A DNA stretch of 64,000 nt from NCBI GenBank assembly GCA_035515055.1, contig DATJBV010000068.1, positions 1 through 64,000 of the forward strand. Reading direction: 5' to 3'. Positions 1 through 8,046 of this stretch are shown here, piece by piece (position 1 is the first letter of the stretch; every line of letters starts with the position of its first letter). The notes below the pieces were generated by a model, which worked only from the letters and a program-made list of their open reading frames with translations, had not been told where the DNA came from and searched no databases. Source of the stretch: Pollutimonas sp035515055. GTDB lineage: Bacteria > Pseudomonadota > Gammaproteobacteria > Burkholderiales > Burkholderiaceae_B. Made by a program: the position numbers and the translations under genes.

Positions 1-108
1 TATGTGCAGATACATGCCCCCGCCATCAAATAGCTTATTTCCGGCGCCAGATTGATATTTGGCGGCACGGCATTTTGCGTCAGAGAGCGGGATGATTTGC
101 TTAGCCAT
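1..108 (-). CDS. Tyrosine-type integrase, P4 family, N-terminal fragment (cut by window edge)
   Basis: Only the first 36 codons are in the window; the gene continues off the left end. The reading begins MAKQIIPLSDAKCRAAK and reaches LFDGGGMYLHI. This is the typical opening of the arm-DNA-binding domain (DUF4102) of P4-type integrases, which usually read PLTDxxxRxAK followed by KLFDGGGLYL. The start is ATG at 108-106. The gene points away from the tRNA-Thr gene whose 3' end lies 184 bases away, the usual geometry for an integrase sitting just inside an element inserted at a tRNA. The catalytic domain is not visible, so whether the enzyme is intact cannot be judged. Inferred role: site-specific insertion and excision of an element extending leftward. 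Confidence 0.85.
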   Translation of the reverse strand, partial: MAKQIIPLSDAKCRAAKYQSGAGNKLFDGGGMYLHI

Positions 109-116
109 AGTGGTCC

Positions 117-180
117 TTGGGGGTATAGACGGGGATCATACCCCCATCCGACCGGAGCATACCCCCAACCTTACCCCCAA
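117..180. repeat. Iterated GGGGGTA elements upstream of the integrase
   Basis: Four copies of one short motif lie just upstream of the integrase start. On the plus strand these are ATACCCCCA at 138-146 and 159-167, TTACCCCCA at 171-179, and an inverted copy TTGGGGGTATAG at 117-128. Similar G-tract repeats are often seen before P4-type integrase genes. They could be arm-type integrase sites, excisionase or AlpA-type sites, or an operator for int. The spacing of the three same-facing copies is 21 and 12 bases. Function is inferred only. Confidence 0.5.
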
Positions 181-222
181 AACAAGCGGTGGAAGGTTGT
201 GCAAGCTTGGATCAAGAGCAAC

Positions 223-258
223 AAAAAAGCCCCGAATCTCTAGAGAAATCAGGGCTTT
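223..258 (-). terminator. Intrinsic terminator after tRNA-Thr
   Basis: On the minus strand AAAGCCC pairs with GGGCTTT, and an inner palindrome TCTCTAGAGA extends the hairpin. It is followed by a T-run (GGGGCTTTTTTG). It lies 34 bases past the CCA end of the tRNA and would stop tRNA transcription before the integrase gene. Confidence 0.7.
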
Positions 259-291
259 GAAGTGGCTGGTAATCCAACCTTCGACCAGTAA

Positions 292-367
292 TGGTGCCGA
301 TGAGAGGAGTCGAACCCCCGACCTTCTCATTACGAATGAGCTGCTCTACCAACTGAGCTACATCGGC
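292..367 (-). tRNA. thrT(CGU): tRNA-Thr (anticodon CGT)
   Basis: The minus strand folds as a full cloverleaf of 76 bases with encoded CCA. The acceptor stem is GCCGATG/CATCGGC, the D-stem is GCTC/GAGC, the anticodon loop is TTCGTAA (anticodon CGT), and the T-arm is GGGGG-TTCGACT-CCTCT. It closely resembles E. coli thrW, a classic phage and island integration site. The 3' half probably doubles as the attachment core of the element to the left. The second copy of that core would lie outside the window. Confidence 0.96.
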
Positions 368-423
368 TTTCCTGCATAAATAAAGGCTGCATATGTCGCA
401 GCCCGCATCCTGCCAAGCCCATT

Positions 424-452
424 ATTATACATATTTTGTCGCTTTTTTTCAG
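424..452 (-). promoter_or_regulatory. Candidate sigma-70 promoter for tRNA-Thr
   Basis: A perfect minus-strand -10 TATAAT (429-424) sits 17 bases from a fair -35 CTGAAA (452-447). The predicted leader before the tRNA 5' end at 367 is about 50 bases and contains a GGCTGC/GCAGCC hairpin. This is sequence evidence only. Confidence 0.45.
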
Positions 453-532
453 GCGGCATGCAAGACTCGCCCGAGCGGTACATATCCCCGCTACGTTGGC
501 TTTTTTCTAAAACGATGTCCAGGAATATATAT

Positions 533-907
533 ATGAATACCATTGCATGGCTGATGCTGGCCGCGGCGCTCCTTCCCTATGTCGCTGCGCTGGCCTCCAA
601 GGCGGGCGGCAAAGGCTTTGACAATGATGATCCAAGGCCTTGGCTCGCACGCCAGGAGGGGTGGCGGGCGCGGGCTAACTCGGCTCAGGCAAATTTGTTC
701 GAAGGCCTGCCGTTTTTCTATGCGACTGTCTTGTTTGCGTTGTACCGCGAGGTGGATCCCGATTTTTTAGCGATGCTGGTGACGGCATGGCTGGTGGCCC
801 GCGCCGCTTACTTGGCGGTGTATATAGCAGGCTACGGCACGGTGCGCAGCCTGCTATGGGTTGTGGCGCTAGGGTTGGCCATTGCTATTCTTTTTAGTGG
901 CCTGTAG
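533..907 (+). CDS. MAPEG family membrane protein
   Basis: A protein of 124 residues with about four hydrophobic segments. It shows the MAPEG pattern: after the first helix comes R-Q-E-G-W-R-A-R-A-x(2)-A-x(2)-N, with the paired Glu and Asn typical of this family. Eukaryotic members are glutathione-dependent membrane enzymes; most bacterial ones, including this branch, have no assigned substrate. The start was set at ATG 533 because AGGA at 521-524 is spaced 8 bases from it and the first helix follows directly. Longer in-frame readings from 458 or 515 add a polar stretch with no ribosome site. It lies alone between tRNA-Thr and the leftward AI-2E genes. Confidence 0.85.
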   Translation: MNTIAWLMLAAALLPYVAALASKAGGKGFDNDDPRPWLARQEGWRARANSAQANLFEGLPFFYATVLFALYREVDPDFLAMLVTAWLVARAAYLAVYIAGYGTVRSLLWVVALGLAIAILFSGL

Positions 908-923
908 TCCATTCCCGCGTCGC

Positions 924-1985
924 TTACTCTTCGTGATTCATGCGGATGGCGGACGGGAACAAATCCCAGCACGCAATGAATAAGGCGGCAATCAGGGGAC
1001 CAATAACGAAGCCATTGACGCCGAATACCGACAGGCCGCCCAAGGTGGAGATCAGCACGACATAGTCCGGAATCTTGGTGTCTTTCCCGACCAGCAAGGG
1101 GCGCAGGACGTTGTCGACAAGGCCAATGACGAGTATGCCGAAAAGCGTCAGGATCACGCCTTCCCAGATGGCGCCGGTTACCAGGAAGTACACCGCCACC
1201 GGCATCCAGATAAGGGCCGCGCCTACGGCAGGCAGCAGCGACAAGAACGCCATCATTACACCCCAAAGCAGGGAGCCTTGAATGCCCAGGAACCAGAACA
1301 TGACCCCGCCCAGGAAGCCCTGCGTAATGGCGACGACGATGTTGCCTTTAACGGTTGCCCGGATAACAGTGGCAAATTTCCGGAACAGGCTTTGCTTGTG
1401 ATCTTCGCTTAAGGGGATCAAGTTTCTAGTTTGACGGGCCAGGTTGGCGCCGTCGCGCAGCAGGAAGAACAAGACGTACAGCATGACGCCCATCCCGATG
1501 AGGAACTGGGCTGTATTCTGCCCCACGTTTACCGCCTGGGTCGCCAGGAACTTGCTGCCTTGCAACGCGCCAGCTGACAGCTTTTCGCGCACGCTGAATA
1601 TGTCACCGACGCCGAAGCGCATCATTAAGTCATGCACGGACGGCGGCAGGGCATTGACGATTTGCTCGAAGTACTCGCCAAGGTTGAGCTCGCCGGAACT
1701 TATGCGTTTATATACCGCTGCGCCTTCCTGCACGAGTGCGCCGGTGATGAAGATCAGCGGAAGAATGACGATGAGAATAATGATGAGCAGTGAACTTAGA
1801 GCCGCCAAGTTCGGGCGCCCGCGCATGGCGGCTAGAAACCGCCGTTGCATGGGAGAAAACAGGATCGCGAGAATCGCGCCCCAAAAAATGGCGCCGAAAA
1901 AGGGCAGGAGTACCAGTATGAATGCTACGGTTACCAGGGTAAGCAGAAGCAGAAACGTACGGAAGTAAAGATTGGAGTTGTTCAT
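924..1985 (-). CDS. AI-2E family (PerM-type) membrane transporter, copy 1
   Basis: A protein of 353 residues with about eight hydrophobic segments in the AI-2E/PerM arrangement: two N-terminal helices, a soluble stretch (about residues 70-170) and a C-terminal block containing GLVDNVLRPLLVGKDTKIP, the conserved signature of this family. One member, E. coli TqsA, exports autoinducer-2, but most members are unassigned and the name should not be read as quorum sensing. The start was set at MNNSNLYF (1985) because the longer reading from 2060 adds a Pro/Cys-rich stretch unlike family members. It is downstream of and colinear with a second AI-2E gene, so the two are probably co-transcribed. Confidence 0.85.
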   Translation of the reverse strand: MNNSNLYFRTFLLLLTLVTVAFILVLLPFFGAIFWGAILAILFSPMQRRFLAAMRGRPNLAALSSLLIIILIVILPLIFITGALVQEGAAVYKRISSGELNLGEYFEQIVNALPPSVHDLMMRFGVGDIFSVREKLSAGALQGSKFLATQAVNVGQNTAQFLIGMGVMLYVLFFLLRDGANLARQTRNLIPLSEDHKQSLFRKFATVIRATVKGNIVVAITQGFLGGVMFWFLGIQGSLLWGVMMAFLSLLPAVGAALIWMPVAVYFLVTGAIWEGVILTLFGILVIGLVDNVLRPLLVGKDTKIPDYVVLISTLGGLSVFGVNGFVIGPLIAALFIACWDLFPSAIRMNHEE

Positions 1986-2088
1986 CCAGCGTCCACAATA
2001 GCGGGCACACAACGCCGGCGGATTGCCGGGGTTGCACGGTGCGTTCGGTAAGAATGCCACCTTGCGGCAATTCTATGCGAAACATCGC

Positions 2089-3309
2089 TTATTCGCCCAA
2101 TAGTTCCGCGATTGATTCCATGCCTTCCACATGTTGCGAAATTACCTTTACGACGACAATGACCGGAACGCACAGCAGCATGCCCCATACGCCCCACAAC
2201 CAGCCGCCAAACAACAGCGCAACGAAGACAGCGGTGGCATTCATTTTTGCAATACGGCCGGTCATCCATGTGGTCACCAGTGTGCCGACCAACGTTGCAA
2301 TGATTAGCGATATCGACGCCACCAGCAGCATGATTGAAAATGATTCGAACTGAAGAAAGGCTGCCAGGCTGGTGGTGACCGCCGCGATCAACGGGCCGAA
2401 GTAAGGAATGATATGCAGCAGACCGGCGGCGACCGCCCACGCGCCCGGGTTGTCCAAACCTATCCAGTGCAGGGCTCCCCACGTCAGCAGCGCCAATAAA
2501 ACATTCGTGACGAGCAGCATAAGCATGTAGCGCTGGATCGATGTGTTGATATCGTCAAGGATATGAACGGTAATTTTTTTCTTGGATAAGGACGGCCCGG
2601 TGATCTTGACCAGCTTGCGCTTGAATGTGTCGCCCGACAGCAGGGCGAAAAATACGAGGAATAAAACCATGGTCAGCTGACCGAAGAAAGATGCGGCCCC
2701 AACGGAGCCCATCCACAGCCAATCATTCAGGTTCAAGTCCGGCTGAGGAGGCGCAGCGGCGGGCGGCGGTGTGGCCGTCTCGGCTGGCGCCGCATTGCTT
2801 GCGTTGGCAGCCTCTTTAAGGGCGTCGGCGGCGTTCTGGATCTTTTCCAGCGGACTCATCCCGCCATCATTCAAGCGCCGTAGCGCGCTGGTCATTTTGT
2901 AGGTCGCATAGGGCAGTTCGTCCACAATATCTTGGGCCTCGTTATAGACGGAAGTGACGATCAAGCCTGTCGTACCCAGTAGGCACAGCATGACGAGGCT
3001 TGCGCCCAAGCTGCGTGGAATGCGACGGCGTTCCAGCCAACTCACGACCGGGCTGAGTGTGTACGCAATCAGGATTCCGAATATCAACGGAACGAAGAAC
3101 GCCTGCGCCCATTGCAAGGTGAAGATAAAGGCGAGCGTTGCCAATAACGTAATGGCGAATCCGCTGGCAATGACGTAGGGCGGTGCAGTCGGTGCCAAAG
3201 GAGTGCTGATATCGCTTGACGACGCTTCGGTCGCGGCGGTTGCGGCCGGCTGGCTGGCAGATGCCGCCGACGGCGTGGATGCCGATGCCGCGGGTTTAAC
3301 GATTTCCAT
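2089..3309 (-). CDS. AI-2E family (PerM-type) membrane transporter, copy 2
   Basis: A protein of 406 residues. An Ala/Ser/Thr/Pro-rich N-terminal tail (about 45 residues) precedes two helices with FGILIAYTLSPVVSWLERRRIPRSL spread across them, typical of the family. A soluble middle region contains an Ala/Pro-rich insertion (about residues 170-195). The C-terminal helical block contains the IIPYFGPLIAA type motif. It is longer than copy 1 and clearly diverged from it, so the pair is not a recent duplication. It is first in a leftward two-gene unit, 103 bases from the start chosen for copy 1. The substrate is unknown. Confidence 0.85.
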   Translation of the reverse strand: MEIVKPAASASTPSAASASQPAATAATEASSSDISTPLAPTAPPYVIASGFAITLLATLAFIFTLQWAQAFFVPLIFGILIAYTLSPVVSWLERRRIPRSLGASLVMLCLLGTTGLIVTSVYNEAQDIVDELPYATYKMTSALRRLNDGGMSPLEKIQNAADALKEAANASNAAPAETATPPPAAAPPQPDLNLNDWLWMGSVGAASFFGQLTMVLFLVFFALLSGDTFKRKLVKITGPSLSKKKITVHILDDINTSIQRYMLMLLVTNVLLALLTWGALHWIGLDNPGAWAVAAGLLHIIPYFGPLIAAVTTSLAAFLQFESFSIMLLVASISLIIATLVGTLVTTWMTGRIAKMNATAVFVALLFGGWLWGVWGMLLCVPVIVVVKVISQHVEGMESIAELLGE

Positions 3310-3462
3310 TCGGAGGTCTCTGTACGCTGTCGGCGACTTGGCCGTATCCGGCTAACAATACGCTGCCTGCGGATTTCGATCAACTATGAATCATGGGTAT
3401 GCGGCTTGCTATGCATGCTAAACGGCGCCAGGCCGCTTTGACCACTCAAAAGGAGCACGCCC

Positions 3463-4038
3463 ATGTCCATATTCAAGAACATCCTTGCCAAGATATTTCC
3501 CACCGACCATCCCGCAAACGCCCCTGCAAAGCCGGGCACTGGAACGACCGGGCAGTCGACAACGCCCGGGTCAGCGTCGGCAGGCGCCGGTACGACGACT
3601 GCGGGTGCGACGACTGCCGGGTCGCCTGGCAGTTCGGCGGACGCTACGGGCATGAGAGGCACAACGAACCCTGCCGGAGGCGGCTCGAGCTCGTCAGCGG
3701 CGGCGCCGTCACCGACGTCCGGTACGGGAACCACAGGTATGCCCGGCGGGGCAGCATCGTTTGGAGGCGCCACGGCAGCTTCGGTCGATGTTGATGCGGT
3801 GTTGCGTGAACTGCAGTCCAAGAATACCGAAAACCTGAACTGGAAGACGTCGATTGTGGATTTGCTCAAGTTGTTGGGTATGGACAGCAGTATGGCGGCC
3901 AGAAGGGAATTGGCGGCCGAATTGCACTATTCGGGTAGTACGGAAGACTCGGCGGCCATGAATATGTGGCTGCACAAAGAGGTGATACGCAAGCTTGCGG
4001 AGAATGGCGGCAAGCTGCCCGAGGATTTGAGGCATTGA
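3463..4038 (+). CDS. DUF3597 domain protein with Gly/Ala/Ser/Thr-rich linker
   Basis: A protein of 191 residues. The opening MSIFKNILAKIFP is an amphipathic helix. It is followed by about 90 residues of Gly, Ala, Thr, Ser and Pro, then a compact helical domain from about residue 107 (VDVDAVLRELQ...NWKTSIVDLLKLLGMD...AARRELAAELHY). That architecture matches DUF3597 proteins, which have no known function. The C-terminal fold resembles the LysM-associated domain found in BON/LysM proteins. The start is supported by AAAAGGAG nine bases upstream. It stands alone and divergent from the AI-2E pair. Confidence 0.8.
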   Translation: MSIFKNILAKIFPTDHPANAPAKPGTGTTGQSTTPGSASAGAGTTTAGATTAGSPGSSADATGMRGTTNPAGGGSSSSAAAPSPTSGTGTTGMPGGAASFGGATAASVDVDAVLRELQSKNTENLNWKTSIVDLLKLLGMDSSMAARRELAAELHYSGSTEDSAAMNMWLHKEVIRKLAENGGKLPEDLRH

Positions 4039-4245
4039 TTGGGAAAAGGGCGGTTGCCTAGCGCACGGGGTGCAACTTCCCCGTGGCGCCTGCCAGCTCA
4101 ACGTACGCGGATTGCGGTGACTACGGCGTCAGCGGGAGGCCACCTGACTGGCAAGGGCTGCCAACTCTGGGCAAAAATATCTTCCCTTTAGTGAAAGATG
4201 TGTTGGCCGAGAGAAACATCAAATGATTTGGGGCGGCATTCCGGA

Positions 4246-4279
4246 AAAATAAAAAGGGCCTACGTTTTCACGTAGGCCC
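4246..4279 (-). terminator. Intrinsic terminator after tRNA-Asn
   Basis: A perfect 10-bp stem, GGGCCTACGT with ACGTAGGCCC, has a 4-base loop and is followed on the minus strand by TTTTTATTTTT. It lies 10 bases beyond the tRNA CCA end. The remaining bases of 4039-4245 show no supported gene. Confidence 0.85.
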
Positions 4280-4289
4280 TTGGTATTCT

Positions 4290-4365
4290 TGGCTCCCCGA
4301 GCAGGGCTCGAACCTGCGACCTGCGGATTAACAGTCCGTCGCTCTACCGACTGAGCTATCAGGGA
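4290..4365 (-). tRNA. asnT(GUU): tRNA-Asn (anticodon GTT)
   Basis: A 76-base minus-strand cloverleaf with encoded CCA. The acceptor stem is TCCCTGA with TCGGGGA (one T-G pair), the D-arm is GCTC/GAGC, the anticodon loop is CTGTTAA, and the T-arm carries GTTCGAGCC. No integrase lies beside it here. Confidence 0.96.
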
Positions 4366-4379
4366 ATTGAAGAGACAGA

Positions 4380-4408
4380 ACTATAGCATGTAGTCTCCAT
4401 GCATGCAA
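4380..4408 (-). promoter_or_regulatory. Candidate sigma-70 promoter for tRNA-Asn
   Basis: Minus-strand TTGCAT (4408-4403) and TATAGT (4385-4380) are separated by exactly 17 bases. The -10 lies 15 bases before the mature tRNA 5' end. Confidence 0.55.
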
Positions 4409-4426
4409 ACAGGATTGCCGGCAATA

Positions 4427-4969
4427 TCAATCGAGCAAGTCCTTCATATCGTCCGCATGTTCTTCCTCGACGGCCATGATTTCGACGAGCAAGTGCCGCG
4501 ATGTGGGGTCGGAATCGCCGATGCGCTCGATCATTTGCCGATATGACTCGATGGCAACTCGCTCCGCCACCAGATTTGCACGGATCATCCCCTTGATGTC
4601 CTTGCATTCGTCGTATTCGGCATGGCTGCGTTGTGCAATGGTCGACGGATTGAAGTCCGGTTCTCCGTTGAGCTGCACGATACGTTCGGCAATGCGGCCG
4701 GCGTGTTCTTCCTCGTCCTGCGCATGTTCCAAGAACTCGGCCTTGATCGGTTCGTTGACCAGGCCTGTGGCGGTGTAGTAATGACGTTTGTAGCGCAGGG
4801 CACAGACCAGTTCCGTCGCCAACGCCGCGTTCAGCATGTCGATGATTTCTTGCCGGTTGCCACGGTAGCCGGAAGGCACCGCGCCGTTGTCGGTATTGCG
4901 TGCCGCCTCGCGGATAGCGGCTACATCGATCGGATCTGCGTTTGCCGCGCTTTCTGAGATGACATTCAT
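4427..4969 (-). CDS. Ferritin-like (bacterioferritin/Dps-type) protein
   Basis: A protein of 180 residues predicted as a four-helix ferritin-like domain. It has two EExxH-type iron motifs (EEEHAGR near residue 92 and VEEEHADD near residue 170) plus conserved Glu residues in helices 1 and 3 (ATELVCALRYKRHYY and LVAERVAIESYRQ). It resembles the bacterioferritin-related proteins often annotated as DNA protection during starvation proteins. Expected role: iron oxidation and storage or oxidative protection in the cytoplasm. The heme-binding Met of classical Bfr is not evident. It is single, divergent from the EamA gene, with no OxyR or Fur site recognised by eye. Confidence 0.8.
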   Translation of the reverse strand: MNVISESAANADPIDVAAIREAARNTDNGAVPSGYRGNRQEIIDMLNAALATELVCALRYKRHYYTATGLVNEPIKAEFLEHAQDEEEHAGRIAERIVQLNGEPDFNPSTIAQRSHAEYDECKDIKGMIRANLVAERVAIESYRQMIERIGDSDPTSRHLLVEIMAVEEEHADDMKDLLD

Positions 4970-5089
4970 AAGCTCTGCGTCCCAAAAAAATTATGCGTGA
5001 AAAGTGAAGTGCAATGGAGCCAAGGCAGCAAGCGTCGTTCCCGCGGGCAAGGGCTTAAACTACGCAATTCCATTGAGTTGTTGCCTCTT

Positions 5090-6022
5090 ATGAACGCCAC
5101 TGACCCCTTAGCTGCGGATTCGCGCAAAAAACAGTACTGGATTGGATTCGTGCTTGCGGGTTTAGGCGCTGTCCTGTTTTCCGCCAAGGCTATTGTGGCG
5201 AAGCTGACCTATCGTTATGGCGTCGATGCGCTTACGGTGATCGGTTTCCGCATGATGTTGTCGTTTCCATTTTTTGTGGCGGTCGGTCTGATGCAGGCGC
5301 ACAAGGCTCGGCTAGGCAAACTGCCGCGTCTCACCCTTAAAGAATCACTGCAGATCATCTTTTTGGGAATCATCGGCTATTACTTATCCAGTTATCTTGA
5401 TTTCCTGGGATTGCAGTACATCACCGCCGGACTGGAACGGCTGATACTGTTTCTTTCTCCCACATTTGTGCTGCTGATTTCGGCGGTTTACTTGAAGCGG
5501 CCCATCGCCCGCAGCCAATGGATTGCGTTGGCGATGGCGTATCTGGGCGTCGTCCTGGTGTTCGTGCAGGATTTGTCTTTCAGCGGCAGCAATGTGGTGT
5601 TGGGTTCCATGTTCGTATTGGGCTCGGCTGTGACCTACTCCATTTATTTGATCAGCTCCGGCGAACTGATACGGCACGTCGGCGCAACCCGCCTCGTGGC
5701 GTATGCCATGTCGGTTTCCGCAGTGGTCAGCATGGCGCACTTTTTCATCGTTCATTCCTCGGAGGGACTGGACCAACCCATGGGGGTGTACCAACTATCG
5801 CTGGTTCATGCGGTGGCGCACACGGTCGCCCCCACCTTCATGATCATGTGGTCGGTTGCGCGGATCGGTGCTCCGCTGACGTCGCAGCTGGGCTTATTGG
5901 GGCCGGTCTCCGTATTGTTCCTGGCCGGCTGGATACTGGGCGAGCCGATTACGCCCTTGCAACTAGCCGGTACGGCCTTCGTGTTGGCGGGTGCCGTCGT
6001 GCTTGGGCGTAATCGCGTGTAG
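5090..6022 (+). CDS. EamA/DMT superfamily transporter
   Basis: A protein of 310 residues from the chosen start, with ten hydrophobic segments arranged as two EamA repeats (about residues 18-150 and 160-300), ending with the family-typical GEPITPLQLAGTAFVLAGAV spread over the last helices. Members export or import metabolites such as amino acids and nucleotides; the substrate here cannot be told. The start was set at ATG 5090 (MNATDP). A GTG at 4997 would add a basic tail that overlaps the promoter region of the ferritin-like gene. Neither start has a strong ribosome site. Confidence 0.82.
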   Translation: MNATDPLAADSRKKQYWIGFVLAGLGAVLFSAKAIVAKLTYRYGVDALTVIGFRMMLSFPFFVAVGLMQAHKARLGKLPRLTLKESLQIIFLGIIGYYLSSYLDFLGLQYITAGLERLILFLSPTFVLLISAVYLKRPIARSQWIALAMAYLGVVLVFVQDLSFSGSNVVLGSMFVLGSAVTYSIYLISSGELIRHVGATRLVAYAMSVSAVVSMAHFFIVHSSEGLDQPMGVYQLSLVHAVAHTVAPTFMIMWSVARIGAPLTSQLGLLGPVSVLFLAGWILGEPITPLQLAGTAFVLAGAVVLGRNRV

Positions 6023-6098
6023 AAGCCAATAACTGCGTGTAAGCGCGGCGGGCACGGGTCTTGCCCCTACCCGAAGTTCTCACGGGAGGACACTTGCC

Positions 6099-7619
6099 AT
6101 GGTCACGCACGCTACGCCGGCACGCTGCTATTGGGAAGCGACGGCAACCGACGCTGACGTTGGATATGCGCCGCTGGCCGCCAATCTGGACGTCGATGTC
6201 GCGGTCGTCGGTGCAGGTATCGTTGGGCTGACCGCCGCACGCCAACTGGTGCTCGCGGGCAAGTCCGTCGCGGTATTGGAGGGATTGCAAGTAGGCATGC
6301 AGGCAACGGGACGTTCGACGGCAAAAATAACGTCCCAGCATGGTTTGATCTATAACAGGCTCATTCATGACTATGGCGAAGATTCCGCCCGCGTTTATGC
6401 CAAGGCCAACGAGTTCGCCATCGCCTACATTGCGCGCCTGGTCAACGACTTGCATATTGATTGTGCCTTCGAGCATAAGGCGGCTTACATCTATGCGCAG
6501 TCAGAGCACGACATGCTCAAAATTGAAGAAGAAGCGCATGCGGCAGTCAGATTGGGCCTGCCGGCGCGCCTGACCACGGAGATTCCGGCAGCGCTGCCCG
6601 TCGTGGCTGCTTTGTGCTTTGACGGGCAGGCTCAGTTTCATCCAGTGCGATATTTGCGCGGCCTCGCGGCCTATCTGGCGCAGCACGCGCAGATCTTCGA
6701 ACACACGCGCGCAATGCAAATCAAAAAAGGCATACGCAGCGTGGTTCGCACAGAGGCGGGCCATACGGTGACCGCGCAGGAAGTTATCGTGGCGACGCAC
6801 TTGCCCATTGTGCAGCAGGGCATGTTCTTCACCAAGGCGTTCACGATAAGCCACCCGATGATGGCGGCGCCTATCGATCCGGCCACCATGCCGGACGGAA
6901 TGTTCATCAGCAGTGGCCAACCAAGTTTTTCGTTCCGTGTCGACAAGTCCGGCGGCGCGCCGCAGTTGATCGCCGTGGGGCCTGCGTACAAGACCGGTGT
7001 TGCGGACGATGAAGCCCGCAGCACCCACGCGCTGGCCCATTTCATGAAGGAAACCTTTGGCATCGAACGTAGCGCCTACAGCTGGACGAACGAGGATTAT
7101 GAGTCGATGGACGGCTTGCCTTTCGTCGGGCGTGCCAGCTCGGCGACACCGAGCTTGTACGTTGCGACCGGTTTCAATGCCTGGGGAATCAGCAATGGCA
7201 CGATGGCTGGCTGTTTGCTAGCCGATCTTATCCTGGAACGCGACAACCCCGCCGCCGATCTCTTCGATGCGACGCGTATCAATCCCGTTCAGGGTGGCGT
7301 GGAGTTTATGAAGGAAAACCTGTTGACGGCCCAGCATTTCGTGGGCGATCGCTTTCTTACCAACCGCCCCAAAGAATTCAACGTGCCCGCTGGTGAGGCG
7401 GTCATCGGTAAAAGGAATGGCGAGTCTGTTGCCGTCTACCGGGATGAGTCCGGAATGCTGCATCAAGTGTCGGCCGTCTGTACGCACATGGGCTGCGTGG
7501 TTGGATGGAATGCCACCGACCGAACGTGGGACTGTCCTTGCCATGGATCGCGTTTCGACGTGGACGGCGCGGTCGTCCATGGTCCGGCCACCAAGGCGCT
7601 GAAAATCGTAGGGCCTTGA
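6099..7619 (+). CDS. FAD-dependent oxidoreductase with C-terminal Rieske [2Fe-2S] domain
   Basis: A protein of 506 residues. The N-terminal DAO-type Rossmann motif is VAVVGAGIVGLTAARQL (about residues 35-51), and a TGFNAWGISNG segment near residue 350 is typical of the FAD-binding C-terminal part. From about residue 420 there is a Rieske domain with box 1 C461-T-H463-x2-C466 and box 2 C479-P-C481-H482-G-S, so both the cluster ligands and the disulfide cysteines are present. Proteins with this architecture are common but have no assigned substrate. Electron transfer from an amine or similar donor through FAD to the cluster is inferred. AGGA lies 12 bases before ATG. A short acidic protein follows 36 bases downstream and may be co-transcribed. 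Confidence 0.87.
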   Translation: MVTHATPARCYWEATATDADVGYAPLAANLDVDVAVVGAGIVGLTAARQLVLAGKSVAVLEGLQVGMQATGRSTAKITSQHGLIYNRLIHDYGEDSARVYAKANEFAIAYIARLVNDLHIDCAFEHKAAYIYAQSEHDMLKIEEEAHAAVRLGLPARLTTEIPAALPVVAALCFDGQAQFHPVRYLRGLAAYLAQHAQIFEHTRAMQIKKGIRSVVRTEAGHTVTAQEVIVATHLPIVQQGMFFTKAFTISHPMMAAPIDPATMPDGMFISSGQPSFSFRVDKSGGAPQLIAVGPAYKTGVADDEARSTHALAHFMKETFGIERSAYSWTNEDYESMDGLPFVGRASSATPSLYVATGFNAWGISNGTMAGCLLADLILERDNPAADLFDATRINPVQGGVEFMKENLLTAQHFVGDRFLTNRPKEFNVPAGEAVIGKRNGESVAVYRDESGMLHQVSAVCTHMGCVVGWNATDRTWDCPCHGSRFDVDGAVVHGPATKALKIVGP

Positions 7620-7655
7620 GTGTCTTTATCCGTAAGCCTTGTATAGGAGAGAACT

Positions 7656-8021
7656 ATGACTACCGTTAAAGACCCCGCCCAGCACGTCCGTGATCGTGTG
7701 CTGGAGCAGCAAGACCGTGAACTGAAGCAAATGGAGGAGCAAAACAGGGAATTTGCCGAACAGGTGGCAAACCCGTCGACGGGAAGGGCCGAGCCAGGTT
7801 TCGGTCCCAGCGACTCCTCGGATTCCGCCAGCGATATGCCGGAGGGCGCTGGCGATACCGACAGCGACCGGTATAACACCGGAGAAAGGGCCGACGTGGA
7901 AAATACGGCGGATGATGAAGCTGCCGAAGACGTCGCGCCTGATCGGGTCGTGGATGAGGATGAAGCCGGCCTCGCCCGCACGCCTCCGGACCCCGAGCGC
8001 AACGGCGGACAACAGCCGTGA
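7656..8021 (+). CDS. Small acidic hypothetical protein
   Basis: A protein of 121 residues, not recognised. It begins with a helical, charged stretch (about residues 10-37, rich in Glu, Gln and Arg, plausibly coiled coil) and continues as a disordered, strongly acidic tail full of Asp, Glu, Ser and Pro. There is no signal peptide or membrane span. A good ribosome site (AGGAGAG) lies five bases before ATG, and the gene follows the FAD-Rieske gene by 36 bases, which supports it being real. It could be a stress-related or partner protein of that enzyme, but nothing in the sequence shows this. Confidence 0.65.
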   Translation: MTTVKDPAQHVRDRVLEQQDRELKQMEEQNREFAEQVANPSTGRAEPGFGPSDSSDSASDMPEGAGDTDSDRYNTGERADVENTADDEAAEDVAPDRVVDEDEAGLARTPPDPERNGGQQP

Positions 8022-8046
8022 CCGAGCCGCGGCGCCGACCAGCAAG

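Noticed and set aside
924..3309. Reading the AI-2E pair as a quorum-sensing system
   Set aside because: The family name comes from one characterised member. No luxS or AI-2 uptake gene is present here.
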